The notes under the pieces were generated by a model. It did no database searches. It was not told the DNA's origin and saw nothing but the letters and a program-made list of their open reading frames with translations. The translations under genes were made by a program, and so were the position numbers. Shown one piece after another: positions 1-8,096 of a DNA stretch of 28,695 bases. The DNA comes from Leptofilum sp050292445 (GTDB taxonomy: Bacteria; Chloroflexota; Anaerolineae; Promineifilales; Promineifilaceae): positions 1 through 28,695 of the forward strand of contig JBNKLQ010000048.1 in assembly GCA_050292445.1 (NCBI GenBank). The letters run 5' to 3'. Each line of letters begins with the position of its first letter. The first letter of the stretch is position 1.

Positions 1-186
1 CGTCGAATTAACGAACTGCGCGATGCAACAGGCAGTTCCTTTTGGCAGCGAAACTACTACGAACACATCATTCGCAATGAACGTGCCCTAAATGCCATTC
101 GTGAATACATCCATAACAATCCTGCAAACTGGCTGCAAGATCAACTGCATCCCGCTGCGCCACCAAATCCATTTAACCAAAAATAA
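1..186 (+). CDS. REP-associated tyrosine transposase (Y1/IS200-like, RAYT), C-terminal fragment
   Basis: Frame 1 is open from the window edge to a TAA at 184-186, giving 61 residues of a protein that begins outside. The segment with SFWQRNYYEHIIRNE followed by IREYIHNNPANW is characteristic of the C-terminal part of Y1-type transposases of the RAYT family. These single-strand transposases are usually single-copy genes that act on REP palindromes. The catalytic HUH motif lies upstream and cannot be checked. The end of the protein looks normal, so the gene is cut by the window and is not visibly broken. Family assignment is good; activity is unknown. Confidence 0.82.
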   Translation, partial: RRINELRDATGSSFWQRNYYEHIIRNERALNAIREYIHNNPANWLQDQLHPAAPPNPFNQK

Positions 187-222
187 GTGGGTGTTACGCG
201 GTCGCTCACGGAGATTTGAAAG

Positions 223-1152
223 ATGAACGATAAGCTACAGAGAGGGTTAAAACAATTGGCAGAGGCCGGTCATGATAAAGGTAAGCTAGGGATGGCGCTT
301 ATCTTATTACATGGCGCTTTGGAAGAATTTTTCCGCGACCAGCTGGCGGCCGAAATTGCCGCTGATGAAGACGAACAAGGGCGGAGGAGAACAGATTGGC
401 AGGATTTGCTCAATCTATGGCAGGAACATCGAACTCTGTCGCATCATGATCGTGAACTGATCTATGCCAAAAACGGTAAACGCAATGCTGTTGCTCACGG
501 AGACCTCTTTGAGATTAGCCGGAATGAAATGGAGATTTACGCGGAATTTGTTAAAAATTTCATGGGCATCCCCAGGTCGTCCCATGATGAATTTGCAACC
601 CGGCCACATTCGCCCCAATCCCGGCCAACGGCCGTTGCCAATCCGCCGATTATTCCTACAAGAAACAGATCGTGTTTAAGACAGTTTGTGGTTGCTCTGG
701 TTGTCTTAGGCTTGCTCATCGGGGGCTGCTACTGGTCTGGCCTGAGCTTTCTCAACGGCCTTAGTCCAGAAAGTAGAGATACCGAAGCTGAAATAGAAGC
801 CTTGCCAGAAGAAGCCGTAGAAATTATTGATCCGACCACAGAAATCAAAGCCAATCCTACTGAGGAAATTGAAAATTTGTCCGAGGATGAAAACAAGACA
901 ACTCCACCTGGCGCACCCTCATCAAGTACAGCAAGTGATGATGAGAATACGATTCCCAGACTTCGCGTTGTGGGGAATTCTTATGTGCGCTCTGAACCAG
1001 GAACTGACTCTGAAATTATTGGCACCGTTCTTGATGCAGAAGAGTATGAAATCATCGAAACATCGGCGGATGGCGATTGGTACAAAATCCAATTAGAATC
1101 GGGTCAGGAAGGATGGTTAGGGTCGACCCGCGCCACCCAGGTTTCCCCTTAA
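223..1152 (+). CDS. HEPN-like domain membrane protein with extracytoplasmic SH3b domain
   Basis: A 309-residue protein. Residues 1-115 are helical and charged and carry R87-N-x-x-x-H92 in the context KRNAVAHGD, which matches the Rx4H motif of HEPN RNases and related HEPN folds. A Pro-rich linker follows, then one membrane segment at about 153-171. The stretch 180-245 is very acidic. Residues 247-305 form a bacterial SH3 (SH3b) domain with VRSEPGTDSEIIGTV and WYKIQ...GWLG. Positive residues before the membrane segment predict a cytoplasmic HEPN part and an external SH3b part. The ATG follows GGAG at 210-213. HEPN is inferred from the motif and helix pattern only; it could be a non-catalytic dimer domain. 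No toxin or antitoxin partner is evident next to it. Confidence 0.6.
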   Translation: MNDKLQRGLKQLAEAGHDKGKLGMALILLHGALEEFFRDQLAAEIAADEDEQGRRRTDWQDLLNLWQEHRTLSHHDRELIYAKNGKRNAVAHGDLFEISRNEMEIYAEFVKNFMGIPRSSHDEFATRPHSPQSRPTAVANPPIIPTRNRSCLRQFVVALVVLGLLIGGCYWSGLSFLNGLSPESRDTEAEIEALPEEAVEIIDPTTEIKANPTEEIENLSEDENKTTPPGAPSSSTASDDENTIPRLRVVGNSYVRSEPGTDSEIIGTVLDAEEYEIIETSADGDWYKIQLESGQEGWLGSTRATQVSP

Positions 1153-1204
1153 AATATTCATTATGCCTACAAACAGAAATCTTCCATTTGCGAGGAAATA
1201 ACCA

Positions 1205-2026
1205 GTGAAACTTTCAGAAAAAGATGCAAACCTGTTTTTTGATCTCATGTTCCCGCTTCAATTTTATGTCAATCAGAAAAAGCATGTCTTGCCTGATGTG
1301 TCATCCCTTGAGGAGTACATTGAACTCGATTTGCAAAAGCAAGCATCTGTTAGAGATGCTTTGTGGCAAGAGCCTTCATTGATTGCCCAATACGTGGCTG
1401 AGAACCCCAACCAATTATCGGCAGAGCATTTGGCAATCATTGAGAGTTGGCAGCAGCGGGTTGTCGGCCGTTTTGTGTTGGAGCGACTGCTGAAAAAACA
1501 TGCCATCTTCATTGGCGATGAAAATGTGTATGCAGTTTTGGCGCTGCACAATGCGTTTGCTGAAATGATTCCCAAAGAGGCGCTGCCGGTTTTTCTGGAA
1601 ACGGTTTTGCTGCCGTTTAGGGACGTCATTATTTATGATGGGCTGATACGTGGCGGCAACATTATGATTGGCCGTAACATGGCCTATGATTACAAAGAAA
1701 CTTATATGGCAGCCAAACGCAATGGCAAAATTATTGCCAGTCTGAATCCAGAGGTGCTAGCACGGCAGGCGGCAAAAAAGCCCAAACCGCTTAAGGATTG
1801 GCAGCCAACGCTTGCTTCTCTGGCTAATGAGGCCAAGAAGCTGCGGGCAGAAGGTGGATCACCGCCAACCTGGGGGCCAGCGTTTAGTTTGGTGAAGGCG
1901 AGTTTAGCATTTGCGGAAACGGCCGTTACCACCCCGCAAGATGATGATGCCCTCTGGAAAAGCTTCGAGCGCATCGTACGTAGCGTGAACAAGGTAGAAA
2001 ATGGCATCTTCCAGACGATGGATTAA
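1205..2026 (+). CDS. Conserved hypothetical protein, predicted cytoplasmic
   Basis: A 273-residue soluble protein of unknown function. It starts with GTG at 1205, supported by an AGG-containing Shine-Dalgarno sequence at 1193-1195. There is no signal peptide or membrane segment. The N-terminal two thirds is predicted helical. The stretch around residues 133-150 (LLPFRDVIIYDGLIRGG) resembles a motif I associate with uncharacterised bacterial proteins, but I cannot name a family. The C-terminal third is rich in Lys and Ala and has a Pro-rich hinge. It lies 52 bp after the HEPN-like gene on the same strand, so the two may be cotranscribed. An ACGGCCGT copy near the 3' end encodes TAV, as in neighbouring genes. 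Confidence 0.6.
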   Translation: MKLSEKDANLFFDLMFPLQFYVNQKKHVLPDVSSLEEYIELDLQKQASVRDALWQEPSLIAQYVAENPNQLSAEHLAIIESWQQRVVGRFVLERLLKKHAIFIGDENVYAVLALHNAFAEMIPKEALPVFLETVLLPFRDVIIYDGLIRGGNIMIGRNMAYDYKETYMAAKRNGKIIASLNPEVLARQAAKKPKPLKDWQPTLASLANEAKKLRAEGGSPPTWGPAFSLVKASLAFAETAVTTPQDDDALWKSFERIVRSVNKVENGIFQTMD

Positions 2027-2041
2027 GGCTCCTCCCTTACC

Positions 2042-2416
2042 TTAAATTCCCAGAGAGTAACGGCCGTATACCACAAACACAGCCAGCAATAAAAATACAA
2101 CCGTGCCAATCGCCATCTGTGGTTCACCTCTTCTCAGGCGTACATTAGTGGCTCCGGCCATGATGATGGCCAGGCTCATTGCCGCTAGTGGCGTTAGCCA
2201 GGGCAAGATGCCGGTGGCCTGAGGCAAAACAACCCCAATGCCCCCCAAGAGTTCAAGGATGCCAATCATTCTGAGAAATCCAGGCGAAAAATCGGCTGCA
2301 TAACTGGTGAAGCTACCTTGCATCATCGCTTCCCTCGATTGCAATAGCTTCTGCCCGCCGGCAAAAATAAAAAGCAAAGCTAAAAAGATTTGAACAACCC
2401 ACAGTGCGATATTCAT
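2042..2416 (-). CDS. DoxX family integral membrane protein
   Basis: A 124-residue hydrophobic protein with four predicted membrane helices. The N-terminal helix (IALWVVQIFLALLFIFAGGQKL) followed by a conserved Gly-x-x-Lys-Leu is typical of DoxX/DoxD-like proteins, as are the GILELLGGIGVVLP segment near residues 52-66 and the short C-terminal helix. Family members are small quinone-associated or redox-related membrane proteins, and most have no proven function. The ATG at 2416 is preceded by GGGAG. A longer reading to 2536 exists, but it would add a polar leader with no homology and remove the good Shine-Dalgarno context. It converges with the upstream plus-strand gene (stop 2026) and diverges from the metalloenzyme gene at 2554. 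Confidence 0.8.
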   Translation of the reverse strand: MNIALWVVQIFLALLFIFAGGQKLLQSREAMMQGSFTSYAADFSPGFLRMIGILELLGGIGVVLPQATGILPWLTPLAAMSLAIIMAGATNVRLRRGEPQMAIGTVVFLLLAVFVVYGRYSLGI

Positions 2417-2526
2417 AGGTTTATCTCCCTGAAATAACGATAATGTAGGTTGAAACCCGCCCAGGTATGTGCCGTTGCGACCCCAATTGGGTTGCCAACC
2501 CCATTTCCCCACGCTACACTCACCCA

Positions 2527-2554
2527 CAATTAGCAACTAACAAACTCGCAACTA
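2527..2554. repeat. Weak heptanucleotide-period repeat in the leader of the metalloenzyme gene
   Basis: Four consecutive 7-mers (CAATTAG, CAACTAA, CAAACTC, GCAACTA) run directly into the ATG at 2554. The similarity is partial, so this is a tentative member of the heptad mini-repeat class seen more clearly at 4139, 8916, 9976 and 19517. No clear Shine-Dalgarno sequence is present here. Confidence 0.3.
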
Positions 2555-3492
2555 TGCAAAACGGCCGTTACGTACACATTTTCTTCCTCGATGGCGTAGG
2601 ATTGGGCGGGGACGATCCCGACGTGAATCCCTTCGTCAGCGCCACCTTGCCGCACCTTACCGAGCTTTTGGGTGCCGGCTGGTTTGCCACGCGCGACCCA
2701 ATCCGCACCGAGCGGGCCAGCCTGGTGCCTACAGATGCCAATCTGGAGATGCCCAAAAAGCCGCAAAGCGCCACCGGGCAGGCGACCATCCTCACCGGGC
2801 GCAACGTGCCGCAACTGGTCGGCGAGCATTACGGCCCCAAGCCGAACCCGGCCGTGCAGGCTGTCATTGCCGAAGGAACCTTGTTTCAAGAAGTGGTAGA
2901 CGCAGGTGGGCAGGCAGCGCTCATCACGCCGTACCCGCAAGGGTATTTTGACGCGGTGGCGCGGGGCAAGCGATTGTTGTCGGCCGTGCCCCTGGCAGCC
3001 ACCCAAGCGGGGTTGTCTTTAATGAATGCTGAAGATCTTAGAAACGGCCGTGCCGTGAGTCCTGGCTTTACCGGGCAAGGCTGGCGGGAACATTTAGGCT
3101 ACAATGACATCCCGCTGCTCACCCTGGAGGAATCTGGGCGGCAAATTGCCCAGGTGGCCCGCCGCTACCAGTTCAGCTTCTTTGAACATTGGCCCAGCGA
3201 CCGGGCGGGACATCGCGGCACGTTGGCCGAAGCCGCCGCCCATCTGGAGGTGATTGACGGCGTGCTGGGCGGCCTGCTAGACGCCTGGGATGATGAAAAC
3301 GGTCTCCTCATCCTTACCAGCGATCATGGCAACATCGAAGAGAAGGATCAGCGGCAGCATACTCGCAATCCTGTACCTACCCTGCTGGTTGGTCCCGAAC
3401 ACGCCCATCTTGCCGCCGAAATTCACGATTTGCGTGACATTGCCAAAGTGACCCGCACCTTTTTGGGACTGCCCACACCTGTCTTCGTGTAA
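2554..3492 (+). CDS. Alkaline-phosphatase-superfamily metalloenzyme (phosphoglycerate mutase-like)
   Basis: A 312-residue protein with the metal ligands of the alkaline phosphatase/independent phosphoglycerate mutase superfamily. These are D13 in FFLDGVG, the likely nucleophile T74 in SATGQATILTG, D216 and H220 in SDRAGH, D257-H258 in LTSDHGN, and H269 in QHTRNPVP. It would bind two divalent metals and form a phospho-threonine intermediate. At 312 residues it is much shorter than true iPGM (about 510), and the large inserted transferase domain is mostly missing. A phosphohydrolase or phosphopentomutase-like role is therefore as likely as a mutase. The start is the ATG at 2554. The frame extends to 2467, but that part encodes repeat-derived sequence and overlaps the doxX promoter region. 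Confidence 0.78.
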   Translation: MQNGRYVHIFFLDGVGLGGDDPDVNPFVSATLPHLTELLGAGWFATRDPIRTERASLVPTDANLEMPKKPQSATGQATILTGRNVPQLVGEHYGPKPNPAVQAVIAEGTLFQEVVDAGGQAALITPYPQGYFDAVARGKRLLSAVPLAATQAGLSLMNAEDLRNGRAVSPGFTGQGWREHLGYNDIPLLTLEESGRQIAQVARRYQFSFFEHWPSDRAGHRGTLAEAAAHLEVIDGVLGGLLDAWDDENGLLILTSDHGNIEEKDQRQHTRNPVPTLLVGPEHAHLAAEIHDLRDIAKVTRTFLGLPTPVFV

Positions 3493-3568
3493 GCAGTGTT
3501 GTAATAGTTTATGATTAGGGTTAGGCGGTTAAGAATTTGCCACTTGTTAAACAAGGTTGAAAAGATAG

Positions 3569-3588
3569 ATACCCGTCTTCACGGGTAT
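3569..3588. other. Perfect 8-bp hairpin in the intergenic region
   Basis: ATACCCGT (3569-3576) and ACGGGTAT (3581-3588) pair perfectly across a CTTC loop. It lies 76 bp after the metalloenzyme stop and 29 bp before the flavin reductase start. No T-tract follows, so it is not a classical intrinsic terminator. It could be an RNA processing or stabilising stem, or a REP-type element related to the transposase remnant at the window edge. Confidence 0.6.
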
Positions 3589-3617
3589 GACACTTCTAGA
3601 TACGAAAAGGATTTTGT

Positions 3618-4127
3618 ATGACGATAAGTTCAGAAAAATTTCGGGAAGCCCTGCGTTTATTTCCAGCAGGCGTGACCATTGTAACGATTAAAGCGCCGGG
3701 GTTTGAGCAGCCGCATGGCCTCACTGTCTCGGCGTTTGCCTCCATCTCGCCAGAGCCGCCGCTGGTTATGATCGCCATTGATCATCGCGCCTCCGGCCAT
3801 GAAATGTTGGAGGAGGAAGGGGCAGTTTTTGCGATTAATATTTTGTCGCAGGAGATGAGCGAGTTGTCTAACCGGTTTGCCTGGATCAAAGATGAGGATC
3901 GGTTTGCCGTGGGCGATTGGGGTACGGCCGTTACCGGTGCCCCCATTTTGCAAAACGCTCTCGCCTGGCTCGACTGCACCATTCACAATCGGTACGAAGC
4001 CGGTACCCACACCATCTACATTGGCGAAGTGCAGGCTTCGGGCACACCCACTGCGGATATGCCACCGCTCATTTACTGGAATCGGGGCTACCGCTACCTT
4101 AAAATCAGCGACGACCCGACCGACTAG
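3618..4127 (+). CDS. Flavin reductase family protein (FMN-binding split barrel)
   Basis: A 169-residue protein matching the flavin reductase-like domain over nearly its full length. FREALRLFPAGVTIVT at residues 7-22, GLTVSAFASISPEPPLVMIAI at 34-54 and FAINILS at 71-77 form the FMN-binding core of the HpaC/Fre-like split barrel. GTHTIYIGEV near 129-138 is the conserved second strand motif. Such proteins reduce FMN or FAD with NAD(P)H for a partner monooxygenase, or carry FMN themselves. No monooxygenase is adjacent, so the partner is unknown. The ATG at 3618 has AAAAGG at 3605-3610. It is followed closely by the metallopeptidase gene on the same strand. Confidence 0.88.
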   Translation: MTISSEKFREALRLFPAGVTIVTIKAPGFEQPHGLTVSAFASISPEPPLVMIAIDHRASGHEMLEEEGAVFAINILSQEMSELSNRFAWIKDEDRFAVGDWGTAVTGAPILQNALAWLDCTIHNRYEAGTHTIYIGEVQASGTPTADMPPLIYWNRGYRYLKISDDPTD

Positions 4128-4138
4128 ATTTGGTTGAT

Positions 4139-4180
4139 ACGTGAAACGTGACTCCGTTTGGGTCACGCATCACGCTAGAC
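4139..4180. repeat. Heptanucleotide mini-repeat with inverted halves upstream of the YgjP-type gene
   Basis: Six 7-mers in register: ACGTGAA and ACGTGAC at 4139-4152, then TCCGTTT, then GGGTCAC, GCATCAC and GCTAGAC to 4180. The first two are nearly complementary to the later pair, so the element can fold. It sits between the flavin reductase stop and the ATG at 4189. Confidence 0.6.
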
Positions 4181-4188
4181 TACGGTTC

Positions 4189-4722
4189 ATGAACGAAAAT
4201 CAGCAAGCAACGTGGCCGGTAGAAATTATCCGCAGCCAAAAGCGGCGTAAATCGGTGAGCGCGGAGCTAAAACAGGGGGTATTGGTGGTGCGTGCGCCAG
4301 CGCGCATGTCTGATGCGGAGCTGGCCCCCATCATCGAGAAGCTGCGCCAGCGGCTGCAAAAACGCACCCGCCGTCCCGCTCCCACGGATGATGATTTAGA
4401 GCAGATGGCCCAGAAATTGAACCGGGAATATTTTAACGGCCGTCTCCGCTGGCAATCCTTGCGCTATGTCACCAATCAAAACAAGCGGTTTGGCAGCTGT
4501 ACCCCCAGCTTGGGCACTATTCGCCTCAGCCACCGGCTGGCTACCATGCCCAAATGGGTACTCACCTATGTCCTTATGCACGAACTAGCCCATTTGGAAG
4601 AAGCCAACCACGGCCCAAATTTCTGGGCGCTCGTCAATCAATATCCCCTCACCGAACGGGCCCGTGGCTATTTGATGGCCATTGGTCTGGAAGAAAACGA
4701 AGATACCCTAGTCCAAGATTAA
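4189..4722 (+). CDS. YgjP-type zinc metallopeptidase (DUF45)
   Basis: A 177-residue protein. Residues 131-135 are HELAH (the HExxH zinc motif), and H141 followed by FW completes the HExxHx5H-x3-FW pattern of YgjP/WLM-like proteins. The N-terminal part (residues 10-45) has the RKSVSAELKQGVLVVRAP strand pattern of this family. KRFGSCTPSLGTIRLSHRL at about 99-117 is the other signature block. Members are predicted Zn-dependent proteases, and YgjP is often linked to nucleic-acid enzymes, but the substrate here is unknown. I chose ATG 4189 over GTG 4141 because the extra 16 residues are encoded by the heptad mini-repeat. The Shine-Dalgarno sequence is weak with either start. The stop is 6 bp from the stop of the convergent ParB-like gene. 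Confidence 0.84.
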   Translation: MNENQQATWPVEIIRSQKRRKSVSAELKQGVLVVRAPARMSDAELAPIIEKLRQRLQKRTRRPAPTDDDLEQMAQKLNREYFNGRLRWQSLRYVTNQNKRFGSCTPSLGTIRLSHRLATMPKWVLTYVLMHELAHLEEANHGPNFWALVNQYPLTERARGYLMAIGLEENEDTLVQD

Positions 4723-4728
4723 TAGATA

Positions 4729-5151
4729 TTATTGCAGTGCCAAAACAGTGACGTGCGCGACGATGGTGTCTTGTCCACAATCGCGGAAAACTGAAACGCG
4801 ATGGTGTCCGTCTTGAACGTAGTAATCATCACCAACGGCAACCAGAGAGATAGGTGGCAGGGAAGCCAACTGCTGGCGGGCTTTGCGCACGCCTTCCAGA
4901 CGGCTGCGGCTGTGGCTGTTGGTCAGGCGAAAATCGGCGTCAAAATCATGGCTGCGGGCGTCGCTGGCGGTGCCTTTGATTTGGCTCAACTGAACCTGGC
5001 ATACGCCTTGGTAATGGGAGTCGGCGATGGCGCGACCAGAAGTTGCCTGGTTCAACGTGGGCAGTGTTTGCCGTTTGGGGATGAAGCGGGAGATTGTATT
5101 ACCGGCCCAGCTTTGCAATTTTTGTGTATGAATTGTGGTCGCTGAAAACAT
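4729..5151 (-). CDS. ParB-like domain protein with DGHHRVSV motif
   Basis: A 140-residue protein whose C-terminal 45 residues (PPISLVAVGDDYYVQDGHHRVSV and following) match the ParB/sulfiredoxin-like nucleotide-binding fold. D114-G-H-H-R118 is the core motif. The middle part contains DFDADFRL (about 69-76) and an Arg-rich helix. Similar short proteins with this motif occur in high-GC bacteria and Chloroflexota, without a known role. It lacks the helix-turn-helix of plasmid-partition ParB, so a partition role is not implied. The ATG at 5151 has AAAGGA upstream. The longer reading to 5238 would run through the direct-repeat region. It is divergent from the SARP-type regulator, with 161 bp between the starts. 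Confidence 0.7.
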   Translation of the reverse strand: MFSATTIHTQKLQSWAGNTISRFIPKRQTLPTLNQATSGRAIADSHYQGVCQVQLSQIKGTASDARSHDFDADFRLTNSHSRSRLEGVRKARQQLASLPPISLVAVGDDYYVQDGHHRVSVFRDCGQDTIVAHVTVLALQ

Positions 5152-5217
5152 GATTTTGTCCTTTATCTGCCAATTTTTGGTGCCAACCGTTATCTGATGG
5201 GCAGGATACGGCCGTTC

Positions 5218-5237
5218 CGTGACACAAACGTGACACA
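5218..5237 (+). promoter_or_regulatory. Direct repeats with 11-bp period upstream of the SARP-type regulator
   Basis: CGTGACACAA occurs at 5218-5227 and again at 5229-5238 after shifting by 11 bp (the last base differs little in context), one DNA turn apart. SARP proteins are known to bind short direct repeats with 11-bp phasing near the -35 region. TAAAAT at 5253-5258 could be the -10 element for the gene starting at 5313. The spacing of about 15 bp between repeat and -10 is longer than the roughly 8 bp usual for SARP sites, so the assignment is tentative. Confidence 0.45.
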
Positions 5238-5312
5238 ATCTGCGGCATCAGCTAAAATCCACTCGATCCCCGACAACAAAACGCTAAGACTTTCTGAGGA
5301 CAAAACAATTCC

Positions 5313-8096
5313 ATGCACCTGACCCTCAACTTTTTTGGTGGCTTTCACGCAGCCGTTGCTGACAAACCAATCTCTGAATCACGGGCCAAGCGGATCGAAG
5401 CCCTGCTTATTTTTTTGGCTATGGAAGCGGGTCGTCCGCACCGGCGCGAAGTGCTGATTGGCCTCCTCTTCCCCGATATGCCCGATGACGCTGCCCGCAC
5501 CAACCTGCGCCAGACGCTTAGCCGCTTGCGCCGGGCCATCAGCGATGCCCAGGCTGAGCCTCCATTTCTGTTGTCTTCCCGTGAATCGACCCAGTTCAAC
5601 CAGGCAAGCAACCACACGCTGGACGTGGTGCAGTTTCAGGCAGGCCTAGCGGGGTGTGAGCCGCATCGGGGGCGGCGTGAGGGTGACTGTGCCGATTGCA
5701 TGGTGCTGGCGGCAACGGCCGTTTCTCATTACAAAGGCCCTTTTCTCGATGGGTTCTTTTTGGAAGACAGCAGCGCTTTTGAAGAATGGCTGCTGGGGCA
5801 GCGGCAGCAGCTTCAGACAATGGCGTTGGCGGCGCTGGATGAACTAACGCAGTTTCACGAGCAGCGCGGCGAGTATGAGCAGGCGGCGGTATTTGCCCGC
5901 CAGCAGTTGGCTATTGAGCCGTGGCGCGAACCGGCCCAGCAGCAGCTCATGCGCGCCCTGGCCCAGCTGGGTGAACGGAATGCCGCCCTGGCTGCCTACC
6001 AAAGCTTTTGCCAGACGTTGCAAGACGAATTAGGCGTGGCCCCCTTGCCAGAAACGGCCGCATTGGCTAAACAAATTCAAGATGCATCGGCCGAACGACC
6101 GTACCAACTGCCACCCCGTGAGCAAAACTTGATCGGGCGCGATGAAGAGCTGGCCCAGCTCTCTGCCTGGCTGGCCCATCCGGCCCAGCGGCTGCACAAT
6201 ATTGTGGGGCCAGGCGGCATGGGCAAAACGCGGCTGGCATTGGAAGCAGCCTGGCTGGCGGCCACCGCCCACCTGGGGCCGTTCATGCACGGCATCTTTT
6301 TTGTGCCGCTGGCGGGCGTGGCGGCAGTGGAATCGGCTGGGTTTAATCCGCTGGTAACGGCCGTTGCCGAAGCGATTGGGTACACCTTTGCCGGGGCGGC
6401 CGAGCCGCAGGCGCAGCTGCTGGCCTACCTGCAAGACAAAAAGATACTTTTGGTGCTGGACAATTTGGAACACCTCATGCAGCCAGGTCGCACGCTGATT
6501 TTGGCGCTGCTAGAACACGCTCCGGCGCTCAACCTGCTGGTGACCTCGCGTGAGCGGCTTAATCTGGCGGAGGAGCATGTGCTGACGCTGAGTGGCCTCC
6601 CCAGCGATGCCGTTGGCGATGTCACCGCTGATGCCAATTTAAGCCCGGCAATGGCGTTATTTGTGCAGCGGGCGCAGCAGGTGGAGTCCCGTTTTGCTTT
6701 GACGGAATCGGGGGATTGGTCAGCAACGGCCGTTGCCGAGATTTGCCAACTGCTGGATGGCTTGCCGCTGGCCATTGAGCTGGCAGCGGCCTGGGTGCGC
6801 CTGCTTTCTTGCCCAGAAATTTTGGCAGAATTGCACCACAATCTGGATAGCCTCAGCGCCAGCGCTGTGGATCTGCCGCAGCGGCACCACAGCCTGCGTG
6901 CCGTCTTTGATTATTCCTGGCAGCTGCTCACTGCCACAGAACAGCAGACGCTGTCTCAGTTGGCCATCTTCCAGGGTGGGTTTGAGCGGCAGGCAGCGGC
7001 TCGGGTAACGCAGGCGCGATTGCCGCAGCTTTCTGCCTTGTTGGATAAGTCGTTTTTGCGTCGCCAATTGGGGGAAACGGCCGCATTTGCCACCTCGCGC
7101 TACGAAATGTTGGCCGTGGTGCGTCAATTTGCCGCAGAGCATTTAGAAAATGGGCAGCTTGGTTTTGATTTGCGCCAGCGATACGGCCGTTATTATCTCG
7201 ATTTGGTAGCCGCGCAGGAAACTGACTTGCAAGGCAGCAATCAGCTGCGTGCCCTGGCAACCATCAACCAGGAAATGGAAAATATTCGTCAGGCGTGGCG
7301 ATTGGCCGTGAGCCAGGCCGATGTAATGGCCCTCAGCCGGGCGACGGAGGCCCTGTCGCTCTTTTTATACATGCGCAGTTGGTTCCGTGAAGGGTTGGCG
7401 CTGTTCAGCCAGGCAATTGAGCAGCTGGCAGAAAAAGCACCCGCAGGGGTGATGGCCAAAATGGCGTCTCGGCAGGGTTGGTTTACGTTTTTGCTGGGGG
7501 ATCGGGCAAAGGCGGAGGGATTGCTCAGCCAAAGCGTTGCCCGGCTGCGTGTCGAAGGTGACGAGGCCGCCCTGGTTTATGCCCTTAATTATCTGGCCGT
7601 GGTGCAATATGTGCAGGATGATTACGAAGCAGGCTGGGCAACTTGCCAGGAGGCATTGGCCGTGGGCGAACGGCATGATTTGATCTACAGTCAGGCGATA
7701 AGCAACAATATTTTGAGCCAGATTGCCTATCTGCAAAAGCGGTATGAGGTGGCCCTGGTGCATTCACAGGCCAGCCTGCGTTTGGAGCAAGCGCTTGGCA
7801 ATCGCTGGAGCATGGGCTTTTCGTTGGTAAATTTGGGACGGGTGGCCTATGCTTTGGGAGATTTTGCCACGGCCCAAGCGAATTATGAAGAAAGTTTGGC
7901 CATTCGTGAAGGCATGCAGGATGCACGGGGGCAGGGCCTGTGCCGGATGTATTTGGGGGATACGGCCGTTGCCCGCCAAAATGTAGCTGAAGCCAAAGCC
8001 CATTATCAGCACAGCCTGATTATCTTTAGCCAGATTGGCGATAAAGTCACGGTGCAAAAGCTGAACGAGCGGTTACTGTCCTTGCCTACCGCTTAG
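5313..8096 (+). CDS. SARP/BTAD-NB-ARC-TPR transcriptional regulator (AfsR-like)
   Basis: A 927-residue regulator. Residues 1-90 form an OmpR-like winged helix (LTLNFFGGF ... HRREVLIGLLFPD ... ARTNLRQTLSRLRRAI). Residues 95-260 are the bacterial transcriptional activator (BTAD) helical repeat domain. The ATPase follows with P-loop GPGGMGKT at 299-306 and Walker B ILLVLDN ending near D383, then the NB-ARC helical and winged-helix parts (GLPLAIELAAAWVRLL near 485; LRAVFDYSW near 530). The C-terminal 300 residues are TPR-like repeats. Such proteins are STAND-type switches that activate transcription when the sensor repeats bind a ligand. The ATG is preceded by GAGGA at 5296-5300. The gene ends inside the 3' end of the convergent yqeC-mocA gene (8086-8096 shared). 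The target is unknown; autoregulation is suggested by the repeats at 5218. Confidence 0.88.
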   Translation: MHLTLNFFGGFHAAVADKPISESRAKRIEALLIFLAMEAGRPHRREVLIGLLFPDMPDDAARTNLRQTLSRLRRAISDAQAEPPFLLSSRESTQFNQASNHTLDVVQFQAGLAGCEPHRGRREGDCADCMVLAATAVSHYKGPFLDGFFLEDSSAFEEWLLGQRQQLQTMALAALDELTQFHEQRGEYEQAAVFARQQLAIEPWREPAQQQLMRALAQLGERNAALAAYQSFCQTLQDELGVAPLPETAALAKQIQDASAERPYQLPPREQNLIGRDEELAQLSAWLAHPAQRLHNIVGPGGMGKTRLALEAAWLAATAHLGPFMHGIFFVPLAGVAAVESAGFNPLVTAVAEAIGYTFAGAAEPQAQLLAYLQDKKILLVLDNLEHLMQPGRTLILALLEHAPALNLLVTSRERLNLAEEHVLTLSGLPSDAVGDVTADANLSPAMALFVQRAQQVESRFALTESGDWSATAVAEICQLLDGLPLAIELAAAWVRLLSCPEILAELHHNLDSLSASAVDLPQRHHSLRAVFDYSWQLLTATEQQTLSQLAIFQGGFERQAAARVTQARLPQLSALLDKSFLRRQLGETAAFATSRYEMLAVVRQFAAEHLENGQLGFDLRQRYGRYYLDLVAAQETDLQGSNQLRALATINQEMENIRQAWRLAVSQADVMALSRATEALSLFLYMRSWFREGLALFSQAIEQLAEKAPAGVMAKMASRQGWFTFLLGDRAKAEGLLSQSVARLRVEGDEAALVYALNYLAVVQYVQDDYEAGWATCQEALAVGERHDLIYSQAISNNILSQIAYLQKRYEVALVHSQASLRLEQALGNRWSMGFSLVNLGRVAYALGDFATAQANYEESLAIREGMQDARGQGLCRMYLGDTAVARQNVAEAKAHYQHSLIIFSQIGDKVTVQKLNERLLSLPTA

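Noticed and set aside
3543..3555. CTTGT-TAA-ACAAG short hairpin after the metalloenzyme gene as a terminator
   Set aside because: Stem of only five base pairs and no T-run; too weak to call.
4141..4188. GTG start extending the YgjP-type protein by 16 residues
   Set aside because: The extension is encoded by a heptad repeat and lacks family similarity; ATG 4189 begins at the expected domain edge.
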